Of a DNA stretch of 14,803 bases, positions 1-7,314 are shown in pieces (within the stretch, counting starts at the first letter, position 1; the number at the start of each line of letters is the position of its first letter). Source of the DNA: Firmicutes bacterium UBA2296. GTDB taxonomy: Bacteria > Bacillota > UBA994. Where the stretch lies: NCBI GenBank assembly GCA_002345475.1, contig DDWC01000067.1, positions 1 to 14,803 of the forward strand, read 5' to 3'. The notes beneath the pieces are model-generated. The model searched no databases. It was not told the DNA's origin and saw only the letters and a program-made list of their open reading frames with translations. The position numbers and the translations under genes were made by a program.

Positions 1-727
1 TTTCATGAATTTCGCCCTGGCCATCGTTATCTTTATCCTTATCTTCACATTTATGGGCGTGCCGTCGACCCAGCCTGTGCTTGGCGCTGTGTCTCCCGAC
101 AGTCCGGCCGAAGCCGCAGGGCTTCTACCTGGAGACAGAGTGCTTTATGTCGGGGAGGACGCCATTGCTTCCTGGACCGACATGCAACAGGCCGTGGCGA
201 AGTACCCTGGTCGCGAGGTTATCTTCGTGGTGGACAGAGGGGGCGCAGAGCAATCTCTTGCCGTTACCCCGCGACTGGATGAGACCCTCAACAGAGCTCT
301 CGTGGGGGTCCAGGCGAGCTATGAGAAGTTCAATATTCTGCACGCCGTATTTCTCGGCGTCCGTGAAACAATTTGGTTTACGGCTGAGATAGTTCTGGTA
401 ATCGTGCGCATGATAACTGGCGCTGTGCCTGCTGAAGGCGCAGGACCGATAGGAATAGTCGTCATGGTTGGCGAGGTTGCGCGCACCGGACTGGTGAATC
501 TGCTGTCTTTCGCCGCTGTCATAAGCATTCAGCTGGGGCTCTTCAACCTGTTGCCTATTCCAGCTCTGGATGGCAGCAAACTAGCCTTTCTGTCTCTTGA
601 AGCCATCAGGGGTAAGCCTGTCGACCCGGAATGGGAAAACATGATTCATCTCCTCGGGTTTGCCTTGCTAATGGGTTTCCTGGTGCTCATCACCTTTAAG
701 GATCTCCAGCGTCTCAACATCTTTTAG
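1..727 (+). CDS. rseP: RseP/RasP site-2 intramembrane zinc protease, 3' part
   Basis: The reading frame is open to the left edge, so the gene starts upstream and only about 241 C-terminal residues are visible. Family role: cleaves membrane-bound anti-sigma factors and leftover signal peptides within the inner membrane (M50 family). Seen from the ATG at 5: a transmembrane segment at residues 1-19 rich in Ile, Leu and Phe, then a PDZ domain at about residues 24-100 (SPAEAAGLLPGDRV is its typical ligand-groove region). A membrane region follows, with the LLPIPALDG motif near residues 182-190. This corresponds to the family's second zinc-ligand region, with the Asp at about 189. A last transmembrane helix lies near the C terminus. 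The first zinc motif (HExxH) must lie upstream of the window. RasP-type proteins are usually about 340-450 residues. The stop lies two bases before the ispG ATG. The ATG at 5 is internal, not the real start. Confidence 0.95.
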   Translation, partial: FMNFALAIVIFILIFTFMGVPSTQPVLGAVSPDSPAEAAGLLPGDRVLYVGEDAIASWTDMQQAVAKYPGREVIFVVDRGGAEQSLAVTPRLDETLNRALVGVQASYEKFNILHAVFLGVRETIWFTAEIVLVIVRMITGAVPAEGAGPIGIVVMVGEVARTGLVNLLSFAAVISIQLGLFNLLPIPALDGSKLAFLSLEAIRGKPVDPEWENMIHLLGFALLMGFLVLITFKDLQRLNIF

Positions 728-729
728 CC

Positions 730-1824
730 ATGGAAATTAAGAGAAGACCCACACGTTTCGTCGACATTGGCGGGGTGCCCATTGGCGGTAACGCTCCCAT
801 ATTGATTCAGTCCATGACTAATACAGACACGAGAGACTATGCGTCGACGCGCAGTCAGATTGAGCGCCTTGTGGAAGCTGGCTGTCACCTGGTCCGTCTT
901 GCGGTCCCGGACACTGAGTCCGCGGAGGTGTTTGGCAGGCTAGTTCGCGAACTTGACATGCCACTGATTGCGGACATTCACTTTGACTACAGGCTCGCCT
1001 TGCTGGCCCTGGATCGGGGAGCTGCCAAGGTCCGGATAAATCCAGGTAATATCGGCGGGCATGATCGACTTCTCAAAGTCGTGAGTCGCGCCCAGGAACT
1101 GGGTGCGGCCGTGCGATTGGGAGTAAACTCTGGGTCGCTGCCGCGGGAAGTCGTCGATAAGCACGGCGGAGCAACTACATCGGCCTTGGTTGAGTCAGCA
1201 TTGCATTACACCTCGATTATCGAGGGCACGGGCTTTGAGAATCTCGTCGTTTCGCTCAAATCCTCGAACGTGCTTCGCACCATAGAGGCTTACCGTCACT
1301 TCAGTGCAGTCAGTGACTTCCCCCTGCATCTCGGTGTTACCGAGGCCGGGACAAAGGAACTGGGTACTATCCGCTCCGCCGTGGGCATTGGCACTTTGCT
1401 GGCTGAAGGTATTGGGGACACTATCAGGGTCTCACTTACCGATGACCCTGTTGTGGAGATCCCCGTGGCCAGAGAAATTATGGCATGTCTGGGTTTGATA
1501 AGGGACAGCTTGAGAGTGATCTCATGCCCCACCTGTTCGCGGACATCAGCTGATCTGGTGGCGATTGCCGTGATGATTGAGAAGGAACTACAGGACCTAA
1601 GTTGTTGTCCCATCAATGTGGCCGTAATGGGATGCCCCGTCAATGGACCTGGCGAGGCTAGAGAAGCTGATGTCGGCATTGCACTGGCAGGCGGCCGTGC
1701 GGTGCTTTTCCACAGGGAAATGCCAGAGAAGGTTATGGACATCAACGAGGCAGTACAAGAGCTATTGTCTGAGTGCCGAAGGTTATGCGACCAGAGGCGT
1801 GGTCAGGGAGGAGGCAGATCCTGA
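730..1824 (+). CDS. ispG: 4-hydroxy-3-methylbut-2-en-1-yl diphosphate synthase (IspG/GcpE)
   Basis: A 364-residue [4Fe-4S] enzyme of the non-mevalonate (MEP) pathway. It reductively opens the cyclic diphosphate MEcPP to HMBPP, a precursor of isoprenoids including undecaprenyl phosphate. Seen: an N-terminal TIM-barrel region (about 1-250) with LIADIHFDYRLAL and KVRINPGNIG, and a C-terminal cluster domain with Cys266 and Cys269 (CPTC), Cys302 (GCPVNGPGE) and Glu309. Spacing among these four matches the cluster ligands of the E. coli enzyme, offset by four residues. Length is typical of the short bacterial form. The ATG lies two bases after the rseP stop with no convincing Shine-Dalgarno sequence. 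It is probably translated by reinitiation from rseP, in the usual rseP-ispG order. The 3' end overlaps the next gene by one base (TGATG). Confidence 0.97.
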   Translation: MEIKRRPTRFVDIGGVPIGGNAPILIQSMTNTDTRDYASTRSQIERLVEAGCHLVRLAVPDTESAEVFGRLVRELDMPLIADIHFDYRLALLALDRGAAKVRINPGNIGGHDRLLKVVSRAQELGAAVRLGVNSGSLPREVVDKHGGATTSALVESALHYTSIIEGTGFENLVVSLKSSNVLRTIEAYRHFSAVSDFPLHLGVTEAGTKELGTIRSAVGIGTLLAEGIGDTIRVSLTDDPVVEIPVAREIMACLGLIRDSLRVISCPTCSRTSADLVAIAVMIEKELQDLSCCPINVAVMGCPVNGPGEAREADVGIALAGGRAVLFHREMPEKVMDINEAVQELLSECRRLCDQRRGQGGGRS

Positions 1825-2477
1825 TGCGGGTTGTAGTTATTATCCCTGCGCTAAATGAAGAGCGCACCGTCGGCGCGGTTGTGAAGACAGCTCTGGCTTG
1901 CGACCTCGTAAGTGAGGTCGTGGTGGTCAGTGACGGTTCCGTAGACGCTACCGTTAGCAAAGCAGCGGAAGCCGGGGCAAGGGTTATTGATCTGGCGGAA
2001 AACCTCGGCAAGGGCGGGGCCATGCAGGCCGGCCTGGCTGATGTTGTGGCGGATGTAGTACTTTTCCTGGATGCGGATTTGCTGGGGCTCACGCCAAATC
2101 ACGTTAGTGACCTGCTGTTGCCCGTCGTCAACGGCTCGGCACAGATATCTCTGGGCCTTTTCGGCAACGGGCGCATAACAACAGATTTGGCACAGAAGAT
2201 CGCTCCTTTTCTTTCCGGACAGCGAGCCATGCACATCAGTCTGCTCTCCGTACTGCCTGACTTCTCCGACACCGGTTGGGGTGTTGAGGTAGCCCTGAGC
2301 AAGTACGTGCGCGATCATGATATTCCCATTGCCGAGGTGCATCTGCGAGATGTCAGCCAGGTCACGAAGGAAGAGAAAATTGGCCTGGTTAAGGGATTGA
2401 CGTCTCGACTCAAGATGTATTGGCAAATCATACGGACCTTTGGTCGCATGGTGAACGATGACCATGATGCCAGATGA
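1824..2477 (+). CDS. GT2-fold glycosyltransferase (DPM1/GpgS-like), acceptor unknown
   Basis: A 217-residue soluble, GT-A-fold family-2-type glycosyltransferase. Seen: nucleotide-binding start at residues 3-12 ending PALNE, DGSVDAT at 37-43, NLGKGGAM at 60-67, the metal and sugar-nucleotide DxD as LDADL (Asp83, Asp85), and an SGQRA motif at 131-135 before a GWGVEVAL segment. There is no transmembrane helix. The basic, aromatic C-terminal stretch RLKMYWQIIRTFGRM could lie on the membrane. I chose the ATG at 1824 because a GGGAGGAGG ribosome site lies at 1806-1814 and the start overlaps the ispG stop by one base. An ATG at 1773 in the same frame would overlap ispG by 52 bases. Cotranscription with rseP-ispG suggests a cell-envelope role. 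A polyprenyl-phosphate or phosphoglycerate acceptor is possible, but neither donor nor acceptor can be read from the sequence. Confidence 0.85.
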   Translation: MRVVVIIPALNEERTVGAVVKTALACDLVSEVVVVSDGSVDATVSKAAEAGARVIDLAENLGKGGAMQAGLADVVADVVLFLDADLLGLTPNHVSDLLLPVVNGSAQISLGLFGNGRITTDLAQKIAPFLSGQRAMHISLLSVLPDFSDTGWGVEVALSKYVRDHDIPIAEVHLRDVSQVTKEEKIGLVKGLTSRLKMYWQIIRTFGRMVNDDHDAR

Positions 2478-2520
2478 TACCGCTGAGGCTGTCAGCACCG
2501 TGGTCGGGATTGAGCGATGA

Positions 2521-2549
2521 TTGCATTACTGCAGGAAATTTGATAAAAT
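2521..2549 (+). promoter_or_regulatory. Sigma-A-type promoter for the rimP-nusA-infB operon
   Basis: TTGCAT at 2521-2526 (-35) is followed after exactly 17 bases by TAAAAT at 2544-2549 (-10), in a locally A/T-rich stretch. The expected transcript start is near 2555-2557, giving a leader of about 70 bases before the rimP start. It lies in the gap between the glycosyltransferase and rimP, where the operon promoter is expected. Predicted from sequence only. Confidence 0.65.
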
Positions 2550-2560
2550 ATTTCCGGCAG

Positions 2561-2589
2561 AGAGTGGGTCGTCCCACTCTTTACTTTAT
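2561..2589 (+). promoter_or_regulatory. Leader hairpin with broken U-tract, candidate NusA-responsive attenuator
   Basis: AGAGTGGG (2561-2568) and CCCACTCT (2573-2580) form a perfect 8-bp stem closed by the four-base loop TCGT. The T-rich but interrupted run TTACTTTAT (2581-2589) follows. The hairpin begins only about five bases after the predicted transcript start and 36 bases before the rimP ribosome site. An intrinsic terminator with an imperfect U-tract is the type that needs NusA in Bacillus. B. subtilis NusA is reported to limit its own operon by leader attenuation. It could instead be a 5' stabilising stem. Confidence 0.5.
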
Positions 2590-2624
2590 GGTAGATAGTT
2601 ATAACGGTGTTAGGAGTGTGGCAC

Positions 2625-3092
2625 GTGGGAGTATCCACAGAAAAGTTGTTTTCGGCTTTTGACGCAGCAATCTCTGCCATGAACACAGGTTTGTCGCTGG
2701 TGGACGTGGATTGGTTGCCTGCCCGGGGAGGGGCGCGCCTTGTGGTGACCGTCGCCAGGTCCGAGGGCCGCGTAAGTCTTGAAGACTGCAGTGATGTTAC
2801 GGCGACCCTGGATGCGCTGGTGGAGGAAAACGATGAGCTTGGCGGGCCATTTGTCCTTGAAGTATCTTCCCCCGGTCTTGACCGCACTCTCAGGCACCCT
2901 CGTGAGTACAGTATTTTCCGCGGCAGAGACATTACCATCTGGCTCAATCAGCCTGTAGAGGACCGTCAGGAATGGTCCGGCATACTGCTTAACCTGTGTG
3001 ATGACTTCGTGATTCTGGATGTTCAGGGCCAGGACATATCCCTGCCTCTAGCGTCAATTACCAAGGCCAAGCTGGCCTTCAAGTTCAAGTAA
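2625..3092 (+). CDS. rimP: Ribosome maturation factor RimP
   Basis: RimP binds the 30S subunit and assists its assembly around the central pseudoknot and S12. The product has 155 residues, the usual length. Seen: an N-terminal alpha/beta domain with LSLVDVDW (typical ELVDVE-type strand), SLEDCSDVTATLDALVE (the family's conserved helix) and the signature EVSSPGLDR at 79-87. An SH3-like C-terminal domain follows, ending KAKLAFKFK. I chose the GTG at 2625 because TAGGAG at 2611-2616 lies eight bases upstream. In-frame GTGs at 2607 and 2616 precede or overlap that site. It is the first gene after the promoter at 2521-2549 and heads the nusA-infB operon. The last codons (3063-3079) contain a perfect 7-bp inverted repeat just ahead of the nusA ribosome site. 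Confidence 0.93.
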   Translation: MGVSTEKLFSAFDAAISAMNTGLSLVDVDWLPARGGARLVVTVARSEGRVSLEDCSDVTATLDALVEENDELGGPFVLEVSSPGLDRTLRHPREYSIFRGRDITIWLNQPVEDRQEWSGILLNLCDDFVILDVQGQDISLPLASITKAKLAFKFK

Positions 3093-3105
3093 AGGTGGCA
3101 TGATG

Positions 3106-4155
3106 ATGAACGCAGACTTCATCGAGGCTATTGGTCAGTTGGCCAGAGAAAAGGGCATAAATCTCGACCTGTTATTTGAGGCCATTGAATCGGCCCTGAT
3201 ATCAGCCTACAAGAAGAATTTCGGGGGAAGTGGCAATGTGCGTGTGGACATTGACAGGCAGAGTGGTTCTATCCACGTGTTCGCCCTGAAGAAAGTCGTT
3301 GAAGCACTGACGGATCCTCAGGAGGAAATTCTGCTCGAGGACGCCAAACTGGTGGATCCGAATTTTACGATTGGCGATATTGTAGAGCAGCAAGTGACGC
3401 CTCGTAACTTTGGTCGGGTAGCCGCGCAGACCGCGAAGCAGATAGTGGTTCAACGAATTCGCGAGGCCGAACGAGGGCAGATATATGAAGAGTTCACAGA
3501 TCGCGAAAGCGACATAGTTAACGGCATCGTCCAGAGGGTTGACGGTCGCAACGTCATTATAGACCTTGGTCGAATTGAGGCGGTACTTCCCCAGTCTGAA
3601 CAGGTTGCAGGTGAACATTACTATCCCGGTCAGCGGCTGAAGGCCTATGTGATTGAGGTGCGCAAAACCACAAAAGGTCCCCAGGTGAGTATTTCCCGCA
3701 GTCACCCCGGTCTGCTCAAGCGTTTGCTTGAGCTTGAGGTTCCCGAACTGCATGATGGGGTAGTAGAGCTGAAAGCGCTGGCCCGTGAAGCGGGTTCACG
3801 CTCAAAAATAGCTGTCTGGGCTCGGGATGGGAATGTGGACGCCGTTGGAGCCTGTGTGGGTCCCAAGGGAATGCGCATCCAGTCTATAGTTAACGAGTTG
3901 CACAATGAAAAAATCGATGTCATCGAATACCGTTCAGAACCGGCGGAATACGTGGCAAACGCCCTGAACCCAGCAAAAGTCAGCGAGGTTATCATTGACG
4001 AGGCCAACAAAATCGCCAATGTAGTGGTTCCAGATTATCAGCTGTCCCTGGCCATTGGTAAAGAAGGGCAAAACGCCAGGCTGGCTGCCAAGCTGACAGG
4101 CTGGAAGATCGACATCAAGAGCGAAAGTCAGGCAGAAGCTCAGGGGGCTGTCTAA
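3106..4155 (+). CDS. nusA: Transcription elongation/termination factor NusA
   Basis: NusA binds RNA polymerase near the RNA exit channel and stimulates pausing and intrinsic termination; it also takes part in antitermination. The 349-residue protein shows an N-terminal polymerase-binding domain (about 1-125, with IESALISAYKKNF), an S1 domain (about 133-200, with GIVQRVDGRNVIIDLG) and two KH domains. Their GxxG loops are GPKG at 252-255 and GKEG at 318-321. It ends soon after KH2 and lacks the acidic C-terminal repeats of gamma-proteobacteria, as in other Firmicutes. Three ATGs stand in a row at 3100, 3103 and 3106. AAAGGTGG ends at 3098, so the third gives seven-base spacing and the best fit, and the product begins MNADFIEAI. 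A start at 3100 would add two Met. The stop abuts rnpM. Confidence 0.95.
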   Translation: MNADFIEAIGQLAREKGINLDLLFEAIESALISAYKKNFGGSGNVRVDIDRQSGSIHVFALKKVVEALTDPQEEILLEDAKLVDPNFTIGDIVEQQVTPRNFGRVAAQTAKQIVVQRIREAERGQIYEEFTDRESDIVNGIVQRVDGRNVIIDLGRIEAVLPQSEQVAGEHYYPGQRLKAYVIEVRKTTKGPQVSISRSHPGLLKRLLELEVPELHDGVVELKALAREAGSRSKIAVWARDGNVDAVGACVGPKGMRIQSIVNELHNEKIDVIEYRSEPAEYVANALNPAKVSEVIIDEANKIANVVVPDYQLSLAIGKEGQNARLAAKLTGWKIDIKSESQAEAQGAV

Positions 4156-4425
4156 ATGAAGCCGAAGAAGGTACCGCAACGCACCTGTGTGGGATGCAGG
4201 AATGTCAAGGCCAAGCGAGAACTGGTACGCGTGGTTCGTGACCCGCAGGGTTCAATAGACCTTGATACCACTGGCAAGAAGCCTGGACGGGGAGCATACA
4301 TCTGTCCTTCGCTGTCCTGTCTGGAGGCAGCCCTCAAGGGGGGAAGACTGGCCAAAGCGCTGGAGAGCTCTCTGCCCCCGGAAGTGGTGGAGCAGATCAG
4401 AGAGAAGGTAGGTCGCGATGGATAG
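4156..4425 (+). CDS. rnpM: RNase P modulator RnpM (YlxR, DUF448)
   Basis: A small basic RNA-binding protein of 89 residues. In B. subtilis the YlxR protein binds the RNase P RNA and dampens its activity, and was renamed RnpM. Seen: the family start QRTCVGCRN with Cys11 and Cys14, the basic helix KAKRELVRVVR, the hallmark GKKPGRGAYIC (Gly44 to Cys50), and a fourth Cys at 55. Four cysteines of this arrangement could hold a metal or simply be structural. The ATG directly follows the nusA stop (TAAATG), with a purine-rich CAGGGGG upstream inside nusA, which suggests translational coupling. The 3' end overlaps ylxQ by eight bases. Sitting between nusA and infB is the classic position of this family. 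Confidence 0.93.
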   Translation: MKPKKVPQRTCVGCRNVKAKRELVRVVRDPQGSIDLDTTGKKPGRGAYICPSLSCLEAALKGGRLAKALESSLPPEVVEQIREKVGRDG

Positions 4426-4714
4426 TTTTCTGCAGATGCTGGGCATAGCGAACCGGGCGCAGGCAGTGGTGAGCGGAACCCTGTCCTGTGAAAAGTCCCT
4501 CAAGCACGGCAAGGCGAAGTTGCTGATTATTGCTGTGGACGCCTCTGAAGAAGTGGCTGACAACCTCAGTCGCGCTGCAGAGCGTGCAAAAACACAGGTA
4601 ATAACATATCGAGACAAGAACTCCCTGGGGGCTGCCATTGGCAAGAGTCACAGGGCGGCAGTGGTAATTACTGACGAAGGCTTAGCCAAGAGGTTGTACG
4701 AGTTGAGCCTGTAG
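4418..4714 (+). CDS. ylxQ: L7Ae-family kink-turn RNA-binding protein YlxQ
   Basis: A 98-residue member of the L7Ae/L30e/S12e/Gadd45 fold. The B. subtilis relatives YbxF and YlxQ bind kink-turn RNA, but the cellular target of YlxQ is not settled. Seen: the opening helix FLQMLGIANRAQAVVSG, typical of the group, the strand KLLIIAVDAS followed by a helix with SRAAERAKTQVITY, and the end segment AAVVITDEGLAKRLYEL. No other domain is present. It starts inside the last codons of rnpM (ATGGATAG) with AAGGTAGG upstream, so the two are probably translationally coupled. A 19-base gap with the infB ribosome site follows. It should not be mistaken for a true ribosomal protein L7Ae. Confidence 0.9.
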   Translation: MDSFLQMLGIANRAQAVVSGTLSCEKSLKHGKAKLLIIAVDASEEVADNLSRAAERAKTQVITYRDKNSLGAAIGKSHRAAVVITDEGLAKRLYELSL

Positions 4715-4733
4715 AGATAGTGGAGGTGGGCGA

Positions 4734-7016
4734 ATGTCCAAAATCAGGATTTTTGAGTTGGCAGAGGAACTGGAAATACCAGCCGATAAGCTTGTGGAGG
4801 CTCTAAGGGATTTGGAGCTAAATATTTCGAGCCCCATGAGCATGGTTGACACGACCGTGGCCGGGATTATACGGGAGATTATCTCCAGTCAAAAGAAGAA
4901 GAAAAAGCGGCCCGCAGGCCAGAAGCCTGTCAAGTCCCCGGCAGACGAAGTGCAACCCCTTGCTCGGGACCTCTCTACTGTGGAGGAACCGGCAGTTCCT
5001 GATGCCGATTTTGTGGAGCCTGAACCCGTGCTGCCTCCTCGTGTTGTGGAACAGCCCGCCCCCAAGCCTACCCCAGTTGCTGCCACCGGCAAGGACCGCA
5101 AGGACGGCAAGAGGACGGGTGACACTTCCGACAAGGGAAGGGGAGCGCGCGGTAAATCAGCCAGAGACATCGCCCAGGAAGAGCTGAATCGGCGCAAGAC
5201 TTCGTCGCAGCGCAGTAAGGGACACAAGGGGGCGCCTGTTGTGCAAAACGGTAGACCACCTGCTGGTGCCACTATCGACCACGCAGTGGTTGATGAGAAC
5301 ATGAGCGTAGGCGAACTGGCCAAGGCCATAGGCAAGTCCCCGGCGGAAATAATCAAGAAGCTTTTTGACCTTGGTGTCATGGCAACCATTAATCAGTCGC
5401 TGGATGCTGACACCATGGGAATAGTTGCCAGCGAATTCAACATGACACTGGAAATCAGATCCCCGGAGCCTGAGAAGAAAGAAGAAGAGCCGGCTGATCC
5501 CCCCGAGTCACTGAAGCCGCGCTACCCTGTGGTGACGGTTCTCGGACACGTAGACCACGGCAAGACTTCGCTGCTGGATGTAATAAGGCAGGCCAATGTC
5601 ACCGCTTCAGAGGCAGGGGGCATAACGCAGCATATCGGCGCATACCAGGTAGACATAGGCGACGAGAAAATAGTCTTCCTGGATACCCCTGGTCACGAAG
5701 CTTTTACTGCGATGAGAGCTAGAGGTGCTGAGGTTACTGACATCGCGATCCTGGTGGTCGCCGCCGATGACGGTGTAATGCCGCAGACCGTGGAAGCGCT
5801 GAGCCATGCCAAGGCTGCCGGTGTACCGATCATTGTTGCGGTTAATAAGATTGATAAAGCCGGCGCCAATCCTGAACGTGTGAAGCAACAGCTCACCGAG
5901 TATGGCCTGGTTGCAGAAGAGTGGGGCGGCGATACCATTTTCGTGGAAGTCTCCGCTATACAGAAGATCGGCATTGAAGATCTTCTCACTTCTGTGCTAA
6001 CGGTGGCTGAGGTCCTGGAACTGAAGGCAAATCCTGACAGGGCTGCTCAGGGGGTAGTCATCGAAGCCCAGGTGGACAAAGGTCGCGGTCCCGTGGCCAC
6101 AGTCCTGGTGCAGCGGGGTACTTTGAGCGTGGGTGATTCAATCGTCGCAGGGTCGGCATACGGCAAGATTAGAGCTATGTTAAATGACCGGGGCAAGCGA
6201 ATAAGAAAAGCTGGCCCTTCAACCCCGCTGGAAATACAGGGTATGTCCAGCGCGCCTATGGCAGGGGACACCTTCAAGGTGGTCAAGGACGACAAGACAG
6301 CCCGAGCTCTAGCCGAGGCGGCTGAAGTGGTGCGCAAGGCGGAAGAACAGAAATCAGTCCACAAGGTCACCCTTGACGAATTCTTCTCACACCTTAAAAC
6401 GGGCAAAACCAAGGAACTTCGCCTTATTATTAAGGGCGATGTCCAGGGTTCGGTTGAAGCCCTCAAACCGGCAGTCGAAAAACTGAGCAACGAGGAAGTT
6501 GACGTCAAAGTTATCCACACCGGTGTCGGCCCTGTTAACGAGAGCGACATCATGCTGGCCAATGCTTCCAATGCCATCGTAATCGGCTTCAATGTCCGCG
6601 CAGAGGTCAATGCCCGCAAAGCGGCAGAGGCTGAGTCTGTAGACGTTCGTTACTACCGCATCATTTATGAGGTAATCGATAACATTACCGCGGCCCTCAA
6701 GGGCATGCTCGCGCCTGTCTTCAAGGAAGTGGTCATCGGGCAAGCAGAAGTACGCGCAGTATTTCGTGTCACTGGCTCCGGGGTTATTGCCGGCAGCTAT
6801 GTGACAGAGGGTAAAATCGCCAGGCAGGCTGGAGTTCGCCTGGTGCGTCAGGGCGTTGTCATCTACGAGGGCAAAATATCCTCTCTTAAGCGTTTCAAGG
6901 ATGATGCCAGAGAAGTGGCTCAAGGCTATGAATGTGGTATCGGGCTGGAGAATTTTGATGACATCAAGGAAGGCGACGTAATTGAAGCCTTCGTACAAGA
7001 GGAAGTCGTAAGATAA
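4734..7016 (+). CDS. infB: Translation initiation factor IF-2
   Basis: The GTPase that brings fMet-tRNA to the 30S complex and promotes subunit joining; 760 residues. Seen: an IF2_N domain at about 1-52, a low-complexity Lys/Pro/Glu/Arg linker to about 180 (including a run of five Lys), and a second IF2_N domain at about 186-238. The G domain carries G1 GHVDHGKT at 271-278, G3 DTPGH at 317-321, G4 NKID at 371-374 and G5 SAI near 407. Domain II, a linker domain and a C-terminal fMet-tRNA-binding beta-barrel (about 650-755) follow. GGAGGTG at 4722-4728 gives a strong ribosome site six bases ahead of the ATG. The stop overlaps the ylxP start by one base. No clear internal ribosome site for a shorter IF-2 form was seen. 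Confidence 0.97.
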   Translation: MSKIRIFELAEELEIPADKLVEALRDLELNISSPMSMVDTTVAGIIREIISSQKKKKKRPAGQKPVKSPADEVQPLARDLSTVEEPAVPDADFVEPEPVLPPRVVEQPAPKPTPVAATGKDRKDGKRTGDTSDKGRGARGKSARDIAQEELNRRKTSSQRSKGHKGAPVVQNGRPPAGATIDHAVVDENMSVGELAKAIGKSPAEIIKKLFDLGVMATINQSLDADTMGIVASEFNMTLEIRSPEPEKKEEEPADPPESLKPRYPVVTVLGHVDHGKTSLLDVIRQANVTASEAGGITQHIGAYQVDIGDEKIVFLDTPGHEAFTAMRARGAEVTDIAILVVAADDGVMPQTVEALSHAKAAGVPIIVAVNKIDKAGANPERVKQQLTEYGLVAEEWGGDTIFVEVSAIQKIGIEDLLTSVLTVAEVLELKANPDRAAQGVVIEAQVDKGRGPVATVLVQRGTLSVGDSIVAGSAYGKIRAMLNDRGKRIRKAGPSTPLEIQGMSSAPMAGDTFKVVKDDKTARALAEAAEVVRKAEEQKSVHKVTLDEFFSHLKTGKTKELRLIIKGDVQGSVEALKPAVEKLSNEEVDVKVIHTGVGPVNESDIMLANASNAIVIGFNVRAEVNARKAAEAESVDVRYYRIIYEVIDNITAALKGMLAPVFKEVVIGQAEVRAVFRVTGSGVIAGSYVTEGKIARQAGVRLVRQGVVIYEGKISSLKRFKDDAREVAQGYECGIGLENFDDIKEGDVIEAFVQEEVVR

Positions 7017-7303
7017 TGGACTTCTTTCTGGGGTACTGCGCTTTTGAGCTCTACTTGCCTGGATCATCCTCATTGAAGGATAAGCGGGCTGAGATTAAGA
7101 GTCTCCTGGCTAAGGTGCGTCAGAAGTTTCATGTGGCGGCCGCTGAGGTGTCACACCATGACAAGTGGCAACTGACCGGCCTTGTGGTGGTGGCGGTAGC
7201 CAATGAGCGTAAACATGTGGAAGATATTCTGGAAAAAGTTATTGGTTTCGTGGAGCGGCAGACCACCGGTGAGGTGATCTCACGCTCCACGGAGATACTA
7301 TAG
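7016..7303 (+). CDS. ylxP: YlxP-like DUF503 family protein
   Basis: A 95-residue protein of the DUF503 family, usually found between infB and rbfA in Firmicutes; its biochemical role is not established. Seen: an opening strand ending ELYLPGSSSLKDKR (the family signature), a helix EIKSLLAKVRQKFHVAAAEV, then a strand GLVVVAVANERKHVEDILEKVIGFVE. This fits a ferredoxin-like alpha/beta fold. The usual conserved Asp/Gln-Asp before the Trp appears here as SHHDKW, slightly different from the common form. The ATG overlaps the infB stop by one base (TAATG), so it is probably translated by coupling to infB. The stop codon at 7301-7303 overlaps the rbfA ribosome site. Function may relate to ribosome biogenesis from context, which is inference. 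Confidence 0.9.
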   Translation: MDFFLGYCAFELYLPGSSSLKDKRAEIKSLLAKVRQKFHVAAAEVSHHDKWQLTGLVVVAVANERKHVEDILEKVIGFVERQTTGEVISRSTEIL

Positions 7304-7310
7304 GAGGTGA
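7302..7310 (+). promoter_or_regulatory. Full-length Shine-Dalgarno site of rbfA
   Basis: AGGAGGTGA is a nine-base complement of the usual bacterial 16S rRNA 3' end, four bases before the rbfA ATG. It overlaps the ylxP stop codon. It is the most complete ribosome site in the window and fixes the rbfA start. Confidence 0.85.
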
Positions 7311-7314
7311 CACC

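Noticed and set aside
1773..1823. Earlier ATG for the glycosyltransferase at 1773
   Set aside because: It would overlap ispG by 52 bases and add 17 residues before the conserved first strand. The ATG at 1824 has the ribosome site at the right distance.
2482..2496. GCTGA/TCAGC inverted repeat after the glycosyltransferase as its terminator
   Set aside because: The stem has only five pairs and no T-run, so it is within chance expectation.
2474..2662. A 62-codon forward frame between the glycosyltransferase and rimP
   Set aside because: No ribosome site precedes its ATG, it runs through the promoter and leader hairpin and into rimP in another frame, and the product resembles nothing.
4890..5280. 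Low-complexity Lys/Pro/Glu-rich region in infB as a possible insertion or repeat
   Set aside because: Such a linker between the N-terminal domains and the G domain is normal for IF-2, and no repeat unit was seen.
6387..7073. A 228-codon reverse-strand frame opposite infB
   Set aside because: It lies wholly against clear IF-2 and YlxP coding sequence, lacks a ribosome site and recognisable motifs, and is a codon-bias shadow. The same holds for the 201-codon reverse frame at 11159-11764 (opposite pnp) and the 215-codon one at 1851-2498.
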